Assembly: GCA_036525185.1 (NCBI GenBank)
Contig: DATDAW010000029.1
Coordinates: 44,382-108,381, forward strand
Length of the DNA stretch: 64,000 nucleotides
From: DATDAW01 sp036525185
GTDB lineage: Bacteria; Verrucomicrobiota; Verrucomicrobiia; Chthoniobacterales; DASVRZ01
Reading direction: 5' to 3'
Part shown: positions 1 to 8,645 of the stretch, piece by piece
Position numbering within the stretch: the first letter of the stretch is position 1
How the letters are laid out: each line of letters opens with the position of its first letter
Made by a program: the position numbers and the translations under genes
The notes under the pieces: generated by a model
Databases searched by the model: none
Told to the model about the DNA's origin: nothing
The model's input: only the letters and a program-made list of their open reading frames with translations

Positions 1-1327
1 AGGTATTCGGGTCGTTGTAGTCGCCCACCCAACTCGAACGGCAGAGATCGTAGTCGAGGCGGTTCTGTGTGTTGAGATAGACCTTCCATTCCTGGCGTTG
101 CAGACCCATGCGGATGCCAAGTTCACGCTGAAACATCGCCTGCAGCTCGACAGCTATGTTTTCGTTAATCTTCTTGTCGTCATAGAGATAATTGATCGGA
201 GGAAAACCTTTACCGCCGGGGTATCCGGCTTCGGCGAGCAAACGCCGCGCTTTTTCGGGATCGCGAGCATAACTGGCCGGGGGCTCGTACCCGGCGGTTT
301 TCGGCGGGACAAAGCTGGTGGCCGGAATTTCCCCGGCGCGTGTGATTTTGTTGACGATGAGATCCTTGTCTATGACCAGGGAGAACGCCTGGCGCACGCG
401 GACGTCGTTAAAGGGCGGTCGCGTGACGTTGAAACGGATGAAATAGTTCCCCAGAAACGGCGCTGCATGGAAGTCAGGGCGTCTCTTGAGGTCGGCTATG
501 AGTGCCGGAGGCGTCAATCCCTTGTCCATGATAAGATCGGCGACGCCGGATGCGTAAAAATTATAGGCGGTCATCGAGTTCTCGATGGGAAGCACATCGA
601 CGGAATTCAGTCGGACGTTGGCAGCATTCCAATAATTTGGATTTTTCCTGAGCCGAATGCGGTCATTGAGGCGCCATTCTTCGAGGAGAAATGCGCCATT
701 GGTGACAATGTTCTTCGGTTTAATCCATTCCTCGCCATACTTCTTGACCGTCTCGACGGATACGGGAAGGAGCGTGGCGAACCAGCACAGGTCCAGGAAG
801 AACGGAGTTGGATTTTCGAGTGTGACGACCAGCGTGCGATCGTCGAGAGCTTTCACTCCGACCTGGGAGAAGTCCTTGAGCGTGCCTTCGTTGAACGCCT
901 TTGCATTTTTAAGGTAATAGAGTTGATAGGCGTATTCCGCTGCCTGCTCCGGGCTGAGGGTGCGTTGCCAGCTGTCGACGAAATCCTTGGCAATTACCGG
1001 GCGTCCGTTGGACCAATTGGCGTTTGAGCGGAGGTGAAACGTGTACGTTTTGCCATCCGGCGAGATTTCCCAAGTCTCGGCGATGCCGGGCTGAGGTCCA
1101 TTTTCGCCGAAAATGGTGAGCCCTTCGAACAATGCGTAAACGATGCGTGAATCGAGCTGACCAGTAATGACTGCCGGGTCGATGGACTCGGGCTCAGCGC
1201 CGTTCAGGAAGACGAGGTCGGCACGATTGGCGGGGCGGTCGCAGGCGTTGAGCAGTGCTGCAACGCTTGATATGGCGACAGCGTTCCGGAGGTTGTGACG
1301 TAACCTGCGGAAGAAGCGACCTGCCAC
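1..1327 (-). CDS. Oligopeptide ABC transporter substrate-binding lipoprotein (OppA-like), 3' end cut by window edge
   Basis: Periplasmic solute-binding protein of the SBP_bac_5 family, expected to bind peptides and deliver them to an inner-membrane ABC permease. Reading leftward, the protein has a short basic N-terminus, a hydrophobic stretch ending LLNAC that looks like a lipobox, then the family pattern: NGAEPESIDPAVITG, YALFEGLTIF, GIAETWEISPDGKTYTFHLR, and later FNVTRPPFNDVRVRQAFSL. About 440 residues are visible and the gene runs off the left edge. I place the start at a GTG 12 bases after the secG stop. The two genes share a reading frame, so only the stop codon separates them. No permease or ATPase gene is visible, so substrate and partners are unknown. 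The family call is firm; the exact start is less certain. Confidence 0.85.
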   Translation of the reverse strand, partial: MAGRFFRRLRHNLRNAVAISSVAALLNACDRPANRADLVFLNGAEPESIDPAVITGQLDSRIVYALFEGLTIFGENGPQPGIAETWEISPDGKTYTFHLRSNANWSNGRPVIAKDFVDSWQRTLSPEQAAEYAYQLYYLKNAKAFNEGTLKDFSQVGVKALDDRTLVVTLENPTPFFLDLCWFATLLPVSVETVKKYGEEWIKPKNIVTNGAFLLEEWRLNDRIRLRKNPNYWNAANVRLNSVDVLPIENSMTAYNFYASGVADLIMDKGLTPPALIADLKRRPDFHAAPFLGNYFIRFNVTRPPFNDVRVRQAFSLVIDKDLIVNKITRAGEIPATSFVPPKTAGYEPPASYARDPEKARRLLAEAGYPGGKGFPPINYLYDDKKINENIAVELQAMFQRELGIRMGLQRQEWKVYLNTQNRLDYDLCRSSWVGDYNDPNT

Positions 1328-1339
1328 TGGAAGCAGAGG

Positions 1340-1834
1340 CTAAGGGGTTGCTGTTGCTGCGGGTGCAGCGCTCGCGGCGGAAGACGGCGAGACGTTTGGT
1401 GAGGCAGCTGTGGGAGCGGAAGTAGCGGGCGCAGGGGTCGCCGGCGCGGGTGTTGCGACCGGAGAGGCTTTGGGTGCCTCAGCTGCAACAGGAGTCACGG
1501 AGGTGGCCGGCGCTGGAGTGGTTTTTGAAGCTTCCACAGCCTGAGCTTTTGCGGCTTGTTCGAGTCCTTTCTGAACGTCGGAGGGTTTTGTGGAAGCTTT
1601 CGCGTAGAGAATCGTCAGTAGCAGGCACACGGCAAAAAACGCGCCCCCGAGATAAACGGTGAATTTTTGCAGGACATTCGTGGTCTGCGCGCCAAAGAGA
1701 TCCTGAGTCATGCTGGTGCCGAACGAGGCGCCCAGGCCTTCGTTTTTCGGGCGTTGCATCAGAACAACAAGCACCATCAGCGCGGAGACGATCACCAGAA
1801 CGCCGATGAGGAGGTAAATAAGAACGTTTAGCAT
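1340..1834 (-). CDS. secG: Preprotein translocase subunit SecG with Ala/Pro-rich tail
   Basis: Small inner-membrane subunit of the SecYEG channel that helps SecA-driven protein export. The start at 1834 gives MLNVLIYLLIGVLVIVSALM, the first membrane helix, followed by the conserved cytoplasmic loop VLMQRPKNEGLGASFG, the TQDLFGAQTTNVL segment and a second helix around residues 53-72. The core is about 75 residues, as usual for SecG. The remaining 85 or so residues are a low-complexity Ala/Pro/Thr tail, a common add-on in this family. The open frame extends upstream to 2128, but that part has no SecG homology and I regard it as non-coding. A peptide-binding lipoprotein gene follows after 12 bases. 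The tpiA gene that often precedes secG is absent. Confidence 0.9.
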   Translation of the reverse strand: MLNVLIYLLIGVLVIVSALMVLVVLMQRPKNEGLGASFGTSMTQDLFGAQTTNVLQKFTVYLGGAFFAVCLLLTILYAKASTKPSDVQKGLEQAAKAQAVEASKTTPAPATSVTPVAAEAPKASPVATPAPATPAPATSAPTAASPNVSPSSAASAAPAATATP

Positions 1835-2783
1835 ATCGAGAGCGGGCAACCTTAACCGGCGAATGGGCCTTGTAAAGCGGAGGTTGCCGAGGGTCAGCAC
1901 CAGCGCGATTGAACTTCGGGTTGCACCGATGCCGGGTAAGGAAGCGTTGGTTTGTTGTGATGCAATTGAGAGTTGCCCGGGTCGGGTGATGCCCGAGCAA
2001 ACGCCAGTATCGGTCGGATTCCTGCGGGTTGCCCCGGTTACTTCATATTCCGAGTCAACGATTCCGATCGCTCCCACGACGGGGAAATGATTGGGTAACC
2101 CCTGGTTCTCATCCTGCGCGGAAAGCAAATTTTCCCCTCTGCCGCTGGCTGATTCTTGCTGCCACCGTCGCGCATGGTGATCGGAAAGCAGCGTCGGGGT
2201 CTGCTCCGGCGTATTGGATGCGAGTGTTGACGTTCCCTTCGGTATTTCCGGAAAAACAGCGGGTAAGCTGCCTTTCCGGACGCTCCCGGTGATTAGAGTG
2301 CCGTCTCAGTGGCGTTTTCTAGTCGCAGTATCGGCTCATGTGTATCCCGGCCCGGGACCTCACGGTTGCTTAAAAGGAACGATATCGCGGCTTAAGGCCG
2401 TTAGAACGCTAAAACGTCCAGGGTGGGCATTGTTCCTGTCGGCATCATGGCTGCAATGGTGGATTACGTCGGCGGGGCAGGGTCACGTTTGGCGAGATCA
2501 GCCCGCGCAATCCGCGAAAAATCACATCCGGAGTGATACGCGAGGTGGTCTGGCCAGACTTGTTTGCAAGGTTGGCTGGTGAGAAGCTAGTTTTGGGGTA
2601 AAGAAAAGCGTTGCGAAAGGGGCGAAATGCTAGCGATTTTGCCTGTGGCGGAGGGAAAGGGCTGGTTAGCCTAGCAGGGGGGTCGGGAGGAAGCGGAGAT
2701 CAAAGCATTACAAGGCCGTAACATTCCGTCCGCAAAGGTAACATAGCGCTTGCAAGTGTAAAATCTGTTATTAATGTCGATTT
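1835..2783. other. Long intergenic stretch without recognisable gene
   Basis: About 950 bases between the divergent secG and H1-like genes. Several open frames of 60-170 codons exist on both strands but none shows a recognisable protein pattern or sensible start. I looked for RNase P RNA, tmRNA, the SRP RNA signature, T-box and common riboswitch cores and saw none. The last 90 bases before the H1-like gene are relatively A/T-rich and probably hold its promoter. An unrecognised structured RNA cannot be excluded. Confidence 0.5.
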
Positions 2784-3284
2784 ATGCCTACCAAAGCCAA
2801 ATCCACACCTGCCAAAAAGCCAGCTCCGGCAGCCAAGCCTGTTGCGCGAAAAGTTGCTGTAGCCCCGGTTGCCAAACCGGCAAAAGCAGCGCCTGCTGCC
2901 AAGGCTGCAAAACCTGCAAAACCTGCAAAGCCAGCGAAGGCTGTTAAACCCGCAAAAGCGGCCAAAGCTGCTCCTGCGGCTGTTGTTGCACCGGTTGCTC
3001 CGGCTCCGGTCGTAAAAACCGTCAAAGGCAAGAAGCCTGCAAAGACTGGTCCTAAGAAAGGCCGCGGCCGTGTTACATCCCCGAGTGGTCCTCTTTCGAC
3101 CGCCGTTGTCGCCGTGCTCAAGCGGTTCAAGCGTCCTCTTAGCTGCCGCGAAATCACCGAGGCGCTCCTCAAGAAGGGTTATGTTTTCACGCACCCTGAG
3201 CCGAAACGGATTCTCTCGATCCGCATTTACAAGCTCAAAGGCGTTAAGAAAGTGTCCGCAGGCCGTTTCACTTTTGCCGAGTAA
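2784..3284 (+). CDS. Histone H1-like Lys/Ala/Pro-rich protein with winged-helix (HARE-like) domain
   Basis: Probable nucleoid or DNA-associated protein. Residues 1 to about 90 are almost entirely Ala, Lys and Pro, with imperfect repeats of the type KPAKPAKP, the composition of eukaryotic H1 tails and bacterial H1-like proteins. Residues about 97-166 form a compact domain: SGPLSTAVVAVLKRFKRPL, then CREITEALLKKGYVFTHPEP, then a basic segment ending VSAGRFTFAE. The helix pattern resembles HARE-type winged helices. The gene stands alone, with the divergent secG far upstream and a strong terminator 33 bases after its stop. The charge and repeats argue for DNA binding, but the target and role are inference. 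Confidence 0.7.
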   Translation: MPTKAKSTPAKKPAPAAKPVARKVAVAPVAKPAKAAPAAKAAKPAKPAKPAKAVKPAKAAKAAPAAVVAPVAPAPVVKTVKGKKPAKTGPKKGRGRVTSPSGPLSTAVVAVLKRFKRPLSCREITEALLKKGYVFTHPEPKRILSIRIYKLKGVKKVSAGRFTFAE

Positions 3285-3317
3285 ATCCACGCCCAATCAA
3301 CCAAATCATCAACCAAG

Positions 3318-3348
3318 CGGCCCGGAGAAATCCGGGCCGTTTTTTTTT
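3318..3348 (+). terminator. Rho-independent terminator of the H1-like gene
   Basis: A perfect 9-bp GC-rich stem (CGGCCCGGA / TCCGGGCCG) with a GAAA tetraloop is followed directly by nine T residues. It lies 33 bases after the H1-like stop codon. Confidence 0.95.
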
Positions 3349-3474
3349 GTTCGCGTAATTGTTGTTCGAGGCGCGGAATAGCTCTACCCCTGCGGCGAGA
3401 ACCAAAGAACGGCCTCTCAACTCGTTGGTTTTTTAGTTCTTGCGGGGATCGCCGCCCTCCTTGCAAGCTCCGGC

Positions 3475-4854
3475 ATGGTCGGAAAACTTCTCGAACCCGA
3501 AATCCGGGAGATGATCGCCCAACGCGACTTCAACGCTTTGCGCACCGGGTTTCTCGAATGGCCACCGGCTGACCTTGCAGAGCTGCTAACGGATTTGCCC
3601 CAGGAGGAGCAGGTTATTATATTCCGCATTCTGCCGTCTTCGGTGGCTGCAGACACGTTTGAATATCTCGACGTCGATGTTCAGTCCCGGTTGATTCATG
3701 CGATGGGTCAGGAGCAGGTGGCGGGGATCCTGAATGAGATGTCCCCCGACGACCGGACGACGCTGCTCGAGGAATTGCCGGCAAATGTCGTGTCGCAGCT
3801 GTTGCGGCTGTTAACGCCTAAAGAGCGGGCTGTCGCCCAGTCGCTTTTAAATTACCCCGAGTCCAGCGTCGGGCGGTTGATGACACCGCATTTTGTCTCC
3901 GTGCGTGAGACGTGGACGGTTGCGCAGGTGCTGGATCACATCCGGCATCACGGAGCGGATAGCGAGACGCTCAACGTGATTTACGTCGTGGACGAGATGG
4001 GCCACCTGGTCAATGACGTGCGGATTAATGAGTTTTTGCTCAAGCCGCTGGAGACGGAGGTGCGTTCATTGCACGGGAGCAAGGTGCCGCCGTTGAGGGT
4101 GACGGATCTCGAGAGTGAGGCCGTGGAAGTTTTCCTGAAGTACGATCGGACGGTGCTGCCTGTGGTGGATTCCGATGAAAAATTGCTAGGGATTGTGACC
4201 GTGGACGACGTGCTCGACGTGGCGGTGGAGGAGACAACCGAGGATATCCAGAAACTAGGTGCGGTGGAGGCTTTGGATGAGCCATATCTGGATGTGTCGC
4301 TTTTAAAACTGGTGCGGAAACGGGCGGTATGGCTCGTTGTTCTATTCGTGGGTGAGATGTTGACGGCGACGGCGATGGGCGCTTTTGAGCACCAGATTGC
4401 GCAGGCCGTAGTGTTGGCTCTGTTTGTGCCACTAATCATTTCCAGTGGAGGAAATTCGGGTTCACAGGCGACGACGCTGATCATTCGAGCAATGGCGTTG
4501 GGCGAGGTGAGGCTGCGGGATTGGTGGCGCGTGATGCACCGGGAGATCCAGGCGGGATTTCTGTTGGGCTGTATTTTGTCGGCAATCGGATTTACGCGGA
4601 TCGCGGTATGGACGCTGTTTTCGGATCAGTATGGGCCGCACGCAATGTTAATTGGCGTTACGGTGAGTCTGTCGCTAATTGGCGTGGTGTTATGGGGGAC
4701 GTTGGCGGGATCGATGCTCCCTTTTCTCTTGCGACGTCTTGGGTTGGATCCGGCGACGTCATCGGCGCCTTTTGTGGCGACACTGGTGGACGTGACGGGG
4801 CTGATTATTTATTTCAGCATCGCGATGACGGTCCTGAAGGGGAGCTTGCTATGA
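3475..4854 (+). CDS. mgtE: Magnesium transporter MgtE
   Basis: Inner-membrane Mg2+ channel/transporter gated by cytoplasmic Mg2+. The 459 residues show the full family order: an N-terminal superhelical MgtE_N domain (about 20-135, with repeats such as LTDLPQEEQVIIFR and LNEMSPDDRTTLLEELP), a CBS pair (about 140-260, with VDDVLDVAVEETTEDIQKLG at its end) and a five-helix pore domain (about 285-459). The pore signature LIISSGGNSGSQATT is intact. No Mg2+-sensing leader is evident in the short upstream region. The gene converges on aguA, and an inverted repeat lies between them. Confidence 0.95.
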   Translation: MVGKLLEPEIREMIAQRDFNALRTGFLEWPPADLAELLTDLPQEEQVIIFRILPSSVAADTFEYLDVDVQSRLIHAMGQEQVAGILNEMSPDDRTTLLEELPANVVSQLLRLLTPKERAVAQSLLNYPESSVGRLMTPHFVSVRETWTVAQVLDHIRHHGADSETLNVIYVVDEMGHLVNDVRINEFLLKPLETEVRSLHGSKVPPLRVTDLESEAVEVFLKYDRTVLPVVDSDEKLLGIVTVDDVLDVAVEETTEDIQKLGAVEALDEPYLDVSLLKLVRKRAVWLVVLFVGEMLTATAMGAFEHQIAQAVVLALFVPLIISSGGNSGSQATTLIIRAMALGEVRLRDWWRVMHREIQAGFLLGCILSAIGFTRIAVWTLFSDQYGPHAMLIGVTVSLSLIGVVLWGTLAGSMLPFLLRRLGLDPATSSAPFVATLVDVTGLIIYFSIAMTVLKGSLL

Positions 4855-4859
4855 AAAGA

Positions 4860-4963
4860 CAAGTTTTCAGGGTTCAGGATCCAGGTTTCAGTCGACCGCG
4901 GGAGTTCGTTAGACCTTTGCGCACCCAGTGACTGAAAACTGAAACCTCAATCCTGAAAACTTG
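4860..4963. repeat. Inverted repeat between mgtE and aguA (TTTTCAGG family)
   Basis: Two arms of about 34 bases, each beginning CAAGTTTTCAGG on its own strand and containing AGGTTTCAG, flank a spacer of about 36 bases. The element fills the whole gap between two convergent stop codons and could end transcription from both sides. A shorter relative with the same GTTCAGGTTTCAG core lies at 55064-55110. Confidence 0.8.
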
Positions 4964-4964
4964 T

Positions 4965-6014
4965 TCATGCCGGTTGCTGTTGCGTGAGGCAATGGAAAGC
5001 GCCTAAACCCCAAATCAGTTCCCGGCAATCGATGGGGACGATGCGGCGCGTGGGAAAGGCCTGTTGTAAAACGGATGCGGCCCATTTGTCCTGGTTGTGC
5101 CCGAAGACAGGAAGCAGGACGACTTTGTTGGCGATATAGAAATTTGCGTAGCTGGCGGGGAGGCGCTGATCCTGGCGGACGATTTTCGATGGCATCGGCA
5201 AGGTATGCACGTGAAGAGGGTCGCCATCTTCGAGTGTCATTTCTTTGAGGCGCGCGAGGTTTTCCTGGAGCGGACTGTAGTTGGGGTCGTCGGGATCCTC
5301 TTCGAGGGCTGTGACTACGGTTGTGGGGTTGACGAACCGCGTGATGTCGTCGACATGGCCATCCGTGTCGTCGCCCTCGATGCCGTCGCCGAGCCAGAGG
5401 ATGTTGGTGACGCCGAGATAGTCTTTGAGGAGCTGCTCGATTTCTCGCTGCGTGTTGTCTGGGTTGCGATTGGGATTGAGCAAACAGGATGTGGTTGTGA
5501 GCAGGGTGCCGCGTCCGTTGACATCCAATGATCCGCCTTCCATGACGATGCCCGGGTAGTAAACGGGCATGTCGAGCACCTCGGCCACGCGAGTAGGCAC
5601 TTCGTCATCGGCGTCAAACGGCGGGTACTTCCATCCCCAGGCGTTAAATCCCCAATCGATAATGGCCAGTCGCGGCTCGGCGGCACGTTTCACAAAAATT
5701 GGCCCGTGATCGCGGCACCAGCACTCGTTGGTTGGAATATGATGAAACGTGACATGGGAAATATCGATGCGGTCAAGCTGTTTGCGGACTACCGCTTCGA
5801 TGTCAGCGTCGAGGACGTTGATATTGACTCGCTCAGATTCGCGGAGCGCGTCCACCATTTTTACCAGTGTGGGAATGATGGATTCGTAAGAGCCGGGAAA
5901 ACTGATGCCGTCCGGTCGCGGCCACGAGAGCCAGGTGGCGGCGTGTGGTTCCCACTCAGCCGGCATGCGGTAGCCAAGCGCGGCGGGTGTTTGCGGAGCG
6001 TTGGGAGTAATCAT
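4965..6014 (-). CDS. aguA: Agmatine deiminase
   Basis: Hydrolyses agmatine to N-carbamoylputrescine and ammonia in the cytoplasm, the first step of the agmatine route to putrescine. The 349 residues have the family landmarks: GYRMPAEWEPHAATWLSWP at the N-terminus, NECWCRDHGPIFV, IVMEGGSLDVNG, LGDGIEGDDTDGHVDD and the C-terminal GLGAFHCLTQQ, which holds the catalytic Cys342. I start at the ATG at 6014 because homology begins shortly after it. A TTG at 6062, immediately after the aguB stop, is an alternative that would add 16 residues. aguB lies directly upstream on the same strand, so the two probably form one transcript. Confidence 0.95.
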   Translation of the reverse strand: MITPNAPQTPAALGYRMPAEWEPHAATWLSWPRPDGISFPGSYESIIPTLVKMVDALRESERVNINVLDADIEAVVRKQLDRIDISHVTFHHIPTNECWCRDHGPIFVKRAAEPRLAIIDWGFNAWGWKYPPFDADDEVPTRVAEVLDMPVYYPGIVMEGGSLDVNGRGTLLTTTSCLLNPNRNPDNTQREIEQLLKDYLGVTNILWLGDGIEGDDTDGHVDDITRFVNPTTVVTALEEDPDDPNYSPLQENLARLKEMTLEDGDPLHVHTLPMPSKIVRQDQRLPASYANFYIANKVVLLPVFGHNQDKWAASVLQQAFPTRRIVPIDCRELIWGLGAFHCLTQQQPA

Positions 6015-6062
6015 ACGCAAGGGAGGAATGAGCCGTATTCTAACCAAATTGAGCGAACTCAA

Positions 6063-6956
6063 TCAATCGATATAGCGTTTGACCAATTCTCCGTATGCGT
6101 CAATGCGGCGATCGCGAAGAAACGGCCAGTGTGTGCGCTGCGTATCGAGTTTCCCAAGATCAACATCGACCACGAGTATGGCTTCCTCGGAGACCGAGGC
6201 TTTGTCGAGAATCATGCCCGACGGATCAGCCACAAAGCTCTGGCCCCAGAATTCCAAGCCATCGCCGCCTTCGGGCGTTTCGTGGCCGACACGATTCGGA
6301 ACAGCGACATAACAGCCGTTCGCGATAGCGTGGCTGCGCTGGATGGTTTCCCACGAGAGGTGCTGGCGTTCGCCGTATTCGGCTTTTTCCGAGGGATGCC
6401 AGCCGATGGCGGTGGGATAGAAAAGAATCTCGGCGCCACTGAGTGCCGTGAGGCGTGCGGCCTCGGGATACCATTGATCCCAGCAAACGCACACGCCGAT
6501 TTTTGCGTATTTTGTCTGCCACGATTTGAATCCGAGATCGCCGGGTGTGAAGTAGAATTTTTCGTAGAAAAGCGGGTCGTCCGGGATGTGCATCTTGCGG
6601 TATTTGCCGAGATATGTGCCGTCCGCATCGATGACCGCGGCCGTATTGTGGTAGAGACCTTCAGCGCGTTTTTCGAAAAGAGAAGCGACGATGACAACGC
6701 CGAGTTCTCCAGCGAGTTGGCTGAGAGTTTCCGTGCTCGGACCGGGAATCGGTTCGGCGAGAGCAAAATAATCGTGCTTTTCGGCCTGGCAGAAATAGAG
6801 CGACTTAAACAGCTCCTGCAGACAGATGATTTTTGCACCGCCGGCAGCAGCCGTGCGGATATGGGCCACGGCCTTGGCAAGATTTTCTGCGGGATCGGCT
6901 GAGCAACGCATTTGAATGAGGCCAATAGGGACGATTCCTCGCGGCGAATTAGGCAT
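6063..6956 (-). CDS. aguB: N-carbamoylputrescine amidase (nitrilase superfamily)
   Basis: Converts N-carbamoylputrescine to putrescine, CO2 and ammonia. The 297-residue protein is a carbon-nitrogen hydrolase with the catalytic triad in place: Glu48 in IICLQELFKSLYF, Lys121 in GKYRKMHIPDDP and Cys158 in VCVCWDQWYPEAAR. The segment YFTPGDLGF and the ending THWPFLRDRRIDAY are typical of AguB rather than of other amidases. Coupling to aguA supports the assignment. The start is 126 bases from the divergent cyclophilin gene, so a shared promoter region is likely. Confidence 0.95.
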   Translation of the reverse strand: MPNSPRGIVPIGLIQMRCSADPAENLAKAVAHIRTAAAGGAKIICLQELFKSLYFCQAEKHDYFALAEPIPGPSTETLSQLAGELGVVIVASLFEKRAEGLYHNTAAVIDADGTYLGKYRKMHIPDDPLFYEKFYFTPGDLGFKSWQTKYAKIGVCVCWDQWYPEAARLTALSGAEILFYPTAIGWHPSEKAEYGERQHLSWETIQRSHAIANGCYVAVPNRVGHETPEGGDGLEFWGQSFVADPSGMILDKASVSEEAILVVDVDLGKLDTQRTHWPFLRDRRIDAYGELVKRYID

Positions 6957-7082
6957 AGCCTTAAAACTAAGCGGAGGTTTTCGGCGGCAACAAACCGAAT
7001 TTTGTGAAAGTTTGATGTCCAGTTTAAGCGTCTGTCTGAAACAGCCGGCGTGGGTGGAATCAAATCTCCAACATTTTTAACG

Positions 7083-7736
7083 ATGACACACTCTTTCTTT
7101 TTCCGATTTTTCGTAGTTTTGATGCTGACTCCCTTGCTCGCTTCGGCGCAAACGCCAACGCCAGCTCCCGCGGATATAGGGGCCCTCAAGGATATCCGGG
7201 TGATTTTTCACACCACCAAAGGCGACATTCACGCCACGCTGTTCCCGTCCGCAGCGCCGGGGACTGTCGCCAGTTTCGTGAATCTGGTAAGGAAAAAGTT
7301 CTACGATGGGCTCACGTTCCATCGCGTCGTGCCGAATTTTGTGATTCAGGGAGGAGATCCGCTTGGGACGGGTGAGGGAGGACCTGGCTACGGGTTCGAA
7401 GAGGAGTTTTCGCCAAAATTGCGCTACGACAAGCCGGGTGTAATTGGCATGGCCAGCGAAGGGCCGGGAACGAGGACGAACGGAAGCCAGTTTTTCATCA
7501 CGCATCAAGCCGTGCCCCCTTTGAATGACAAATACACGATCTTTGGGCAGGTGACGCAGGGACAGGATGTTGTAAATCGAATCGCGATTGGCGACAAAAT
7601 CCTGAGCATCGACGTGATCGATGATCCATATGACGTCCTCGCTGCGGAGGCGGACCGAATCGAGCAGTGGAATACGGTTTTGAAGGCGCCTCTAGGGGAC
7701 CCGTCAGCGACCGCGAGTCCTACGCCAACGCCCTGA
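7083..7736 (+). CDS. Secreted cyclophilin-type peptidyl-prolyl cis-trans isomerase
   Basis: Catalyses cis-trans isomerisation of X-Pro bonds, probably in the periplasm. Residues 1-22 are a signal peptide (basic-free but strongly hydrophobic, ending LLASAQ), followed by a Thr/Pro/Ala linker. The cyclophilin domain spans about residues 35-185 with FYDGLTFHRVVPNFVIQGGD, GYGFEEEF, GTNGSQFFIT-type core (TRTNGSQFFITH) and LNDKYTIFGQV. The domain is of short bacterial type. The C-terminus ends in another Thr/Pro-rich run. I chose the ATG that opens the signal peptide; the frame itself extends 33 bases upstream. The neighbours do not suggest a specific client. Confidence 0.9.
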   Translation: MTHSFFFRFFVVLMLTPLLASAQTPTPAPADIGALKDIRVIFHTTKGDIHATLFPSAAPGTVASFVNLVRKKFYDGLTFHRVVPNFVIQGGDPLGTGEGGPGYGFEEEFSPKLRYDKPGVIGMASEGPGTRTNGSQFFITHQAVPPLNDKYTIFGQVTQGQDVVNRIAIGDKILSIDVIDDPYDVLAAEADRIEQWNTVLKAPLGDPSATASPTPTP

Positions 7737-7739
7737 ATT

Positions 7740-8636
7740 TTAGATTTGAGCGTCAGCAGGAATACTGAACGGAACGGCGGTATGCCGGAAATGATTCAAC
7801 GCCATCACCTGGCCGCTGACGGGATGTTGCCAGCGGAATGACTTCTGGATCGCCTGATTCATAAACAATTTGGCCCGCGAAACCGCCTCTCGCAGCGGAA
7901 GGCCATGCGCCAGATTCGCTGTCACGGCTGAGGAGTAGGTGCAACCACTGCCATGCGTGTCGACGCCCTCCACAAATGGCGCTTCCAGCCGGGTAACGAA
8001 ACCATCAGGCTCTACGAGCAAGTCAACGGCGACGCTCCCTGGCAGATGCCCTCCTTTCATGAGGAACGACGTGTCAAATTTGGCCGCCAATTTGCACCCG
8101 GCACGTTCCATTTCCTTCAGTGACCGGATCGATTCTCCAAGCAAAACGGCAGCTTCGTCGAGATTGGGCGTCGCCAGCACCGCCCGCGGGAGCAGTTTTT
8201 CCTCGTAGGCAGCGATGGCATCGTCGTTTAGCAGTTTGGCGCCGGAAGTCGCCACCATCACGGGGTCGACAACTAGTGGAAGCGACCTCCCGGATTTATC
8301 CAAAACGCGCAAGACAGCTTCGATAATTTCCCTTGAAAACAGCATTCCAGTCTTGATCGCCGCCACCGGAAACGCCTCGAGGGACAATTGCACCTGTTCC
8401 TCCAAAATTCGGGGCTCGATGGGCTGGATGGCGGTCACTTTTCCCGGGACCTCCGCTACGACACACGTCACAGCCGTCAACCCATATACACCGAAATGCG
8501 TAAATGTTTTCAGATCCGCCTGAATCCCCGCGCCGGCGGAGTTATCCGAACCTGCGATGGTCAATGCGACCGGCGGCGTCTGGAAATTGCCCGAAACCGG
8601 GGCTGGAATGTCAGCGGAAGAATCTGCATTTTGCAT
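7740..8636 (-). CDS. thiD: Hydroxymethylpyrimidine/phosphomethylpyrimidine kinase
   Basis: Phosphorylates HMP and HMP-phosphate in thiamine biosynthesis. The 298 residues show the ribokinase-fold ThiD pattern: PVALTIAGSDNSAGAGIQAD, GVYGLTAVTCVVAE, IKTGMLFS, PLVVDPVMVATSG, ATPNLDEAAVLLG and the anion-hole/catalytic motif DTHGSGCTYSSAV near residue 230. About 22 residues precede the first conserved strand, so the true start may be a little downstream, though no better codon is visible. No other thi gene and no TPP riboswitch is nearby. It stands tail-to-tail with the cyclophilin and head-to-head with apaG, only 9 bases apart. Confidence 0.93.
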   Translation of the reverse strand: MQNADSSADIPAPVSGNFQTPPVALTIAGSDNSAGAGIQADLKTFTHFGVYGLTAVTCVVAEVPGKVTAIQPIEPRILEEQVQLSLEAFPVAAIKTGMLFSREIIEAVLRVLDKSGRSLPLVVDPVMVATSGAKLLNDDAIAAYEEKLLPRAVLATPNLDEAAVLLGESIRSLKEMERAGCKLAAKFDTSFLMKGGHLPGSVAVDLLVEPDGFVTRLEAPFVEGVDTHGSGCTYSSAVTANLAHGLPLREAVSRAKLFMNQAIQKSFRWQHPVSGQVMALNHFRHTAVPFSIPADAQI

Positions 8637-8645
8637 AAAAGAAAT

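Noticed and set aside
98..1027. 309-codon open frame on the plus strand
   Set aside because: The minus strand encodes a clear SBP_bac_5 protein here; the plus frame is its shadow.
2160..2230. Possible SRP RNA-like segment (GGTGATCGGAAAGCAGC)
   Set aside because: It recalls the conserved SRP loop but lacks the correct GGAAGG/AGCAGC pairing and a surrounding long helix.
3349..3474. Possible Mg2+ riboswitch before mgtE
   Set aside because: The leader is only about 125 bases after a terminator and I saw no M-box-like conserved core.
5706..6902. 398-codon open frame on the plus strand
   Set aside because: It is antisense to aguA and aguB and has no recognisable motif.
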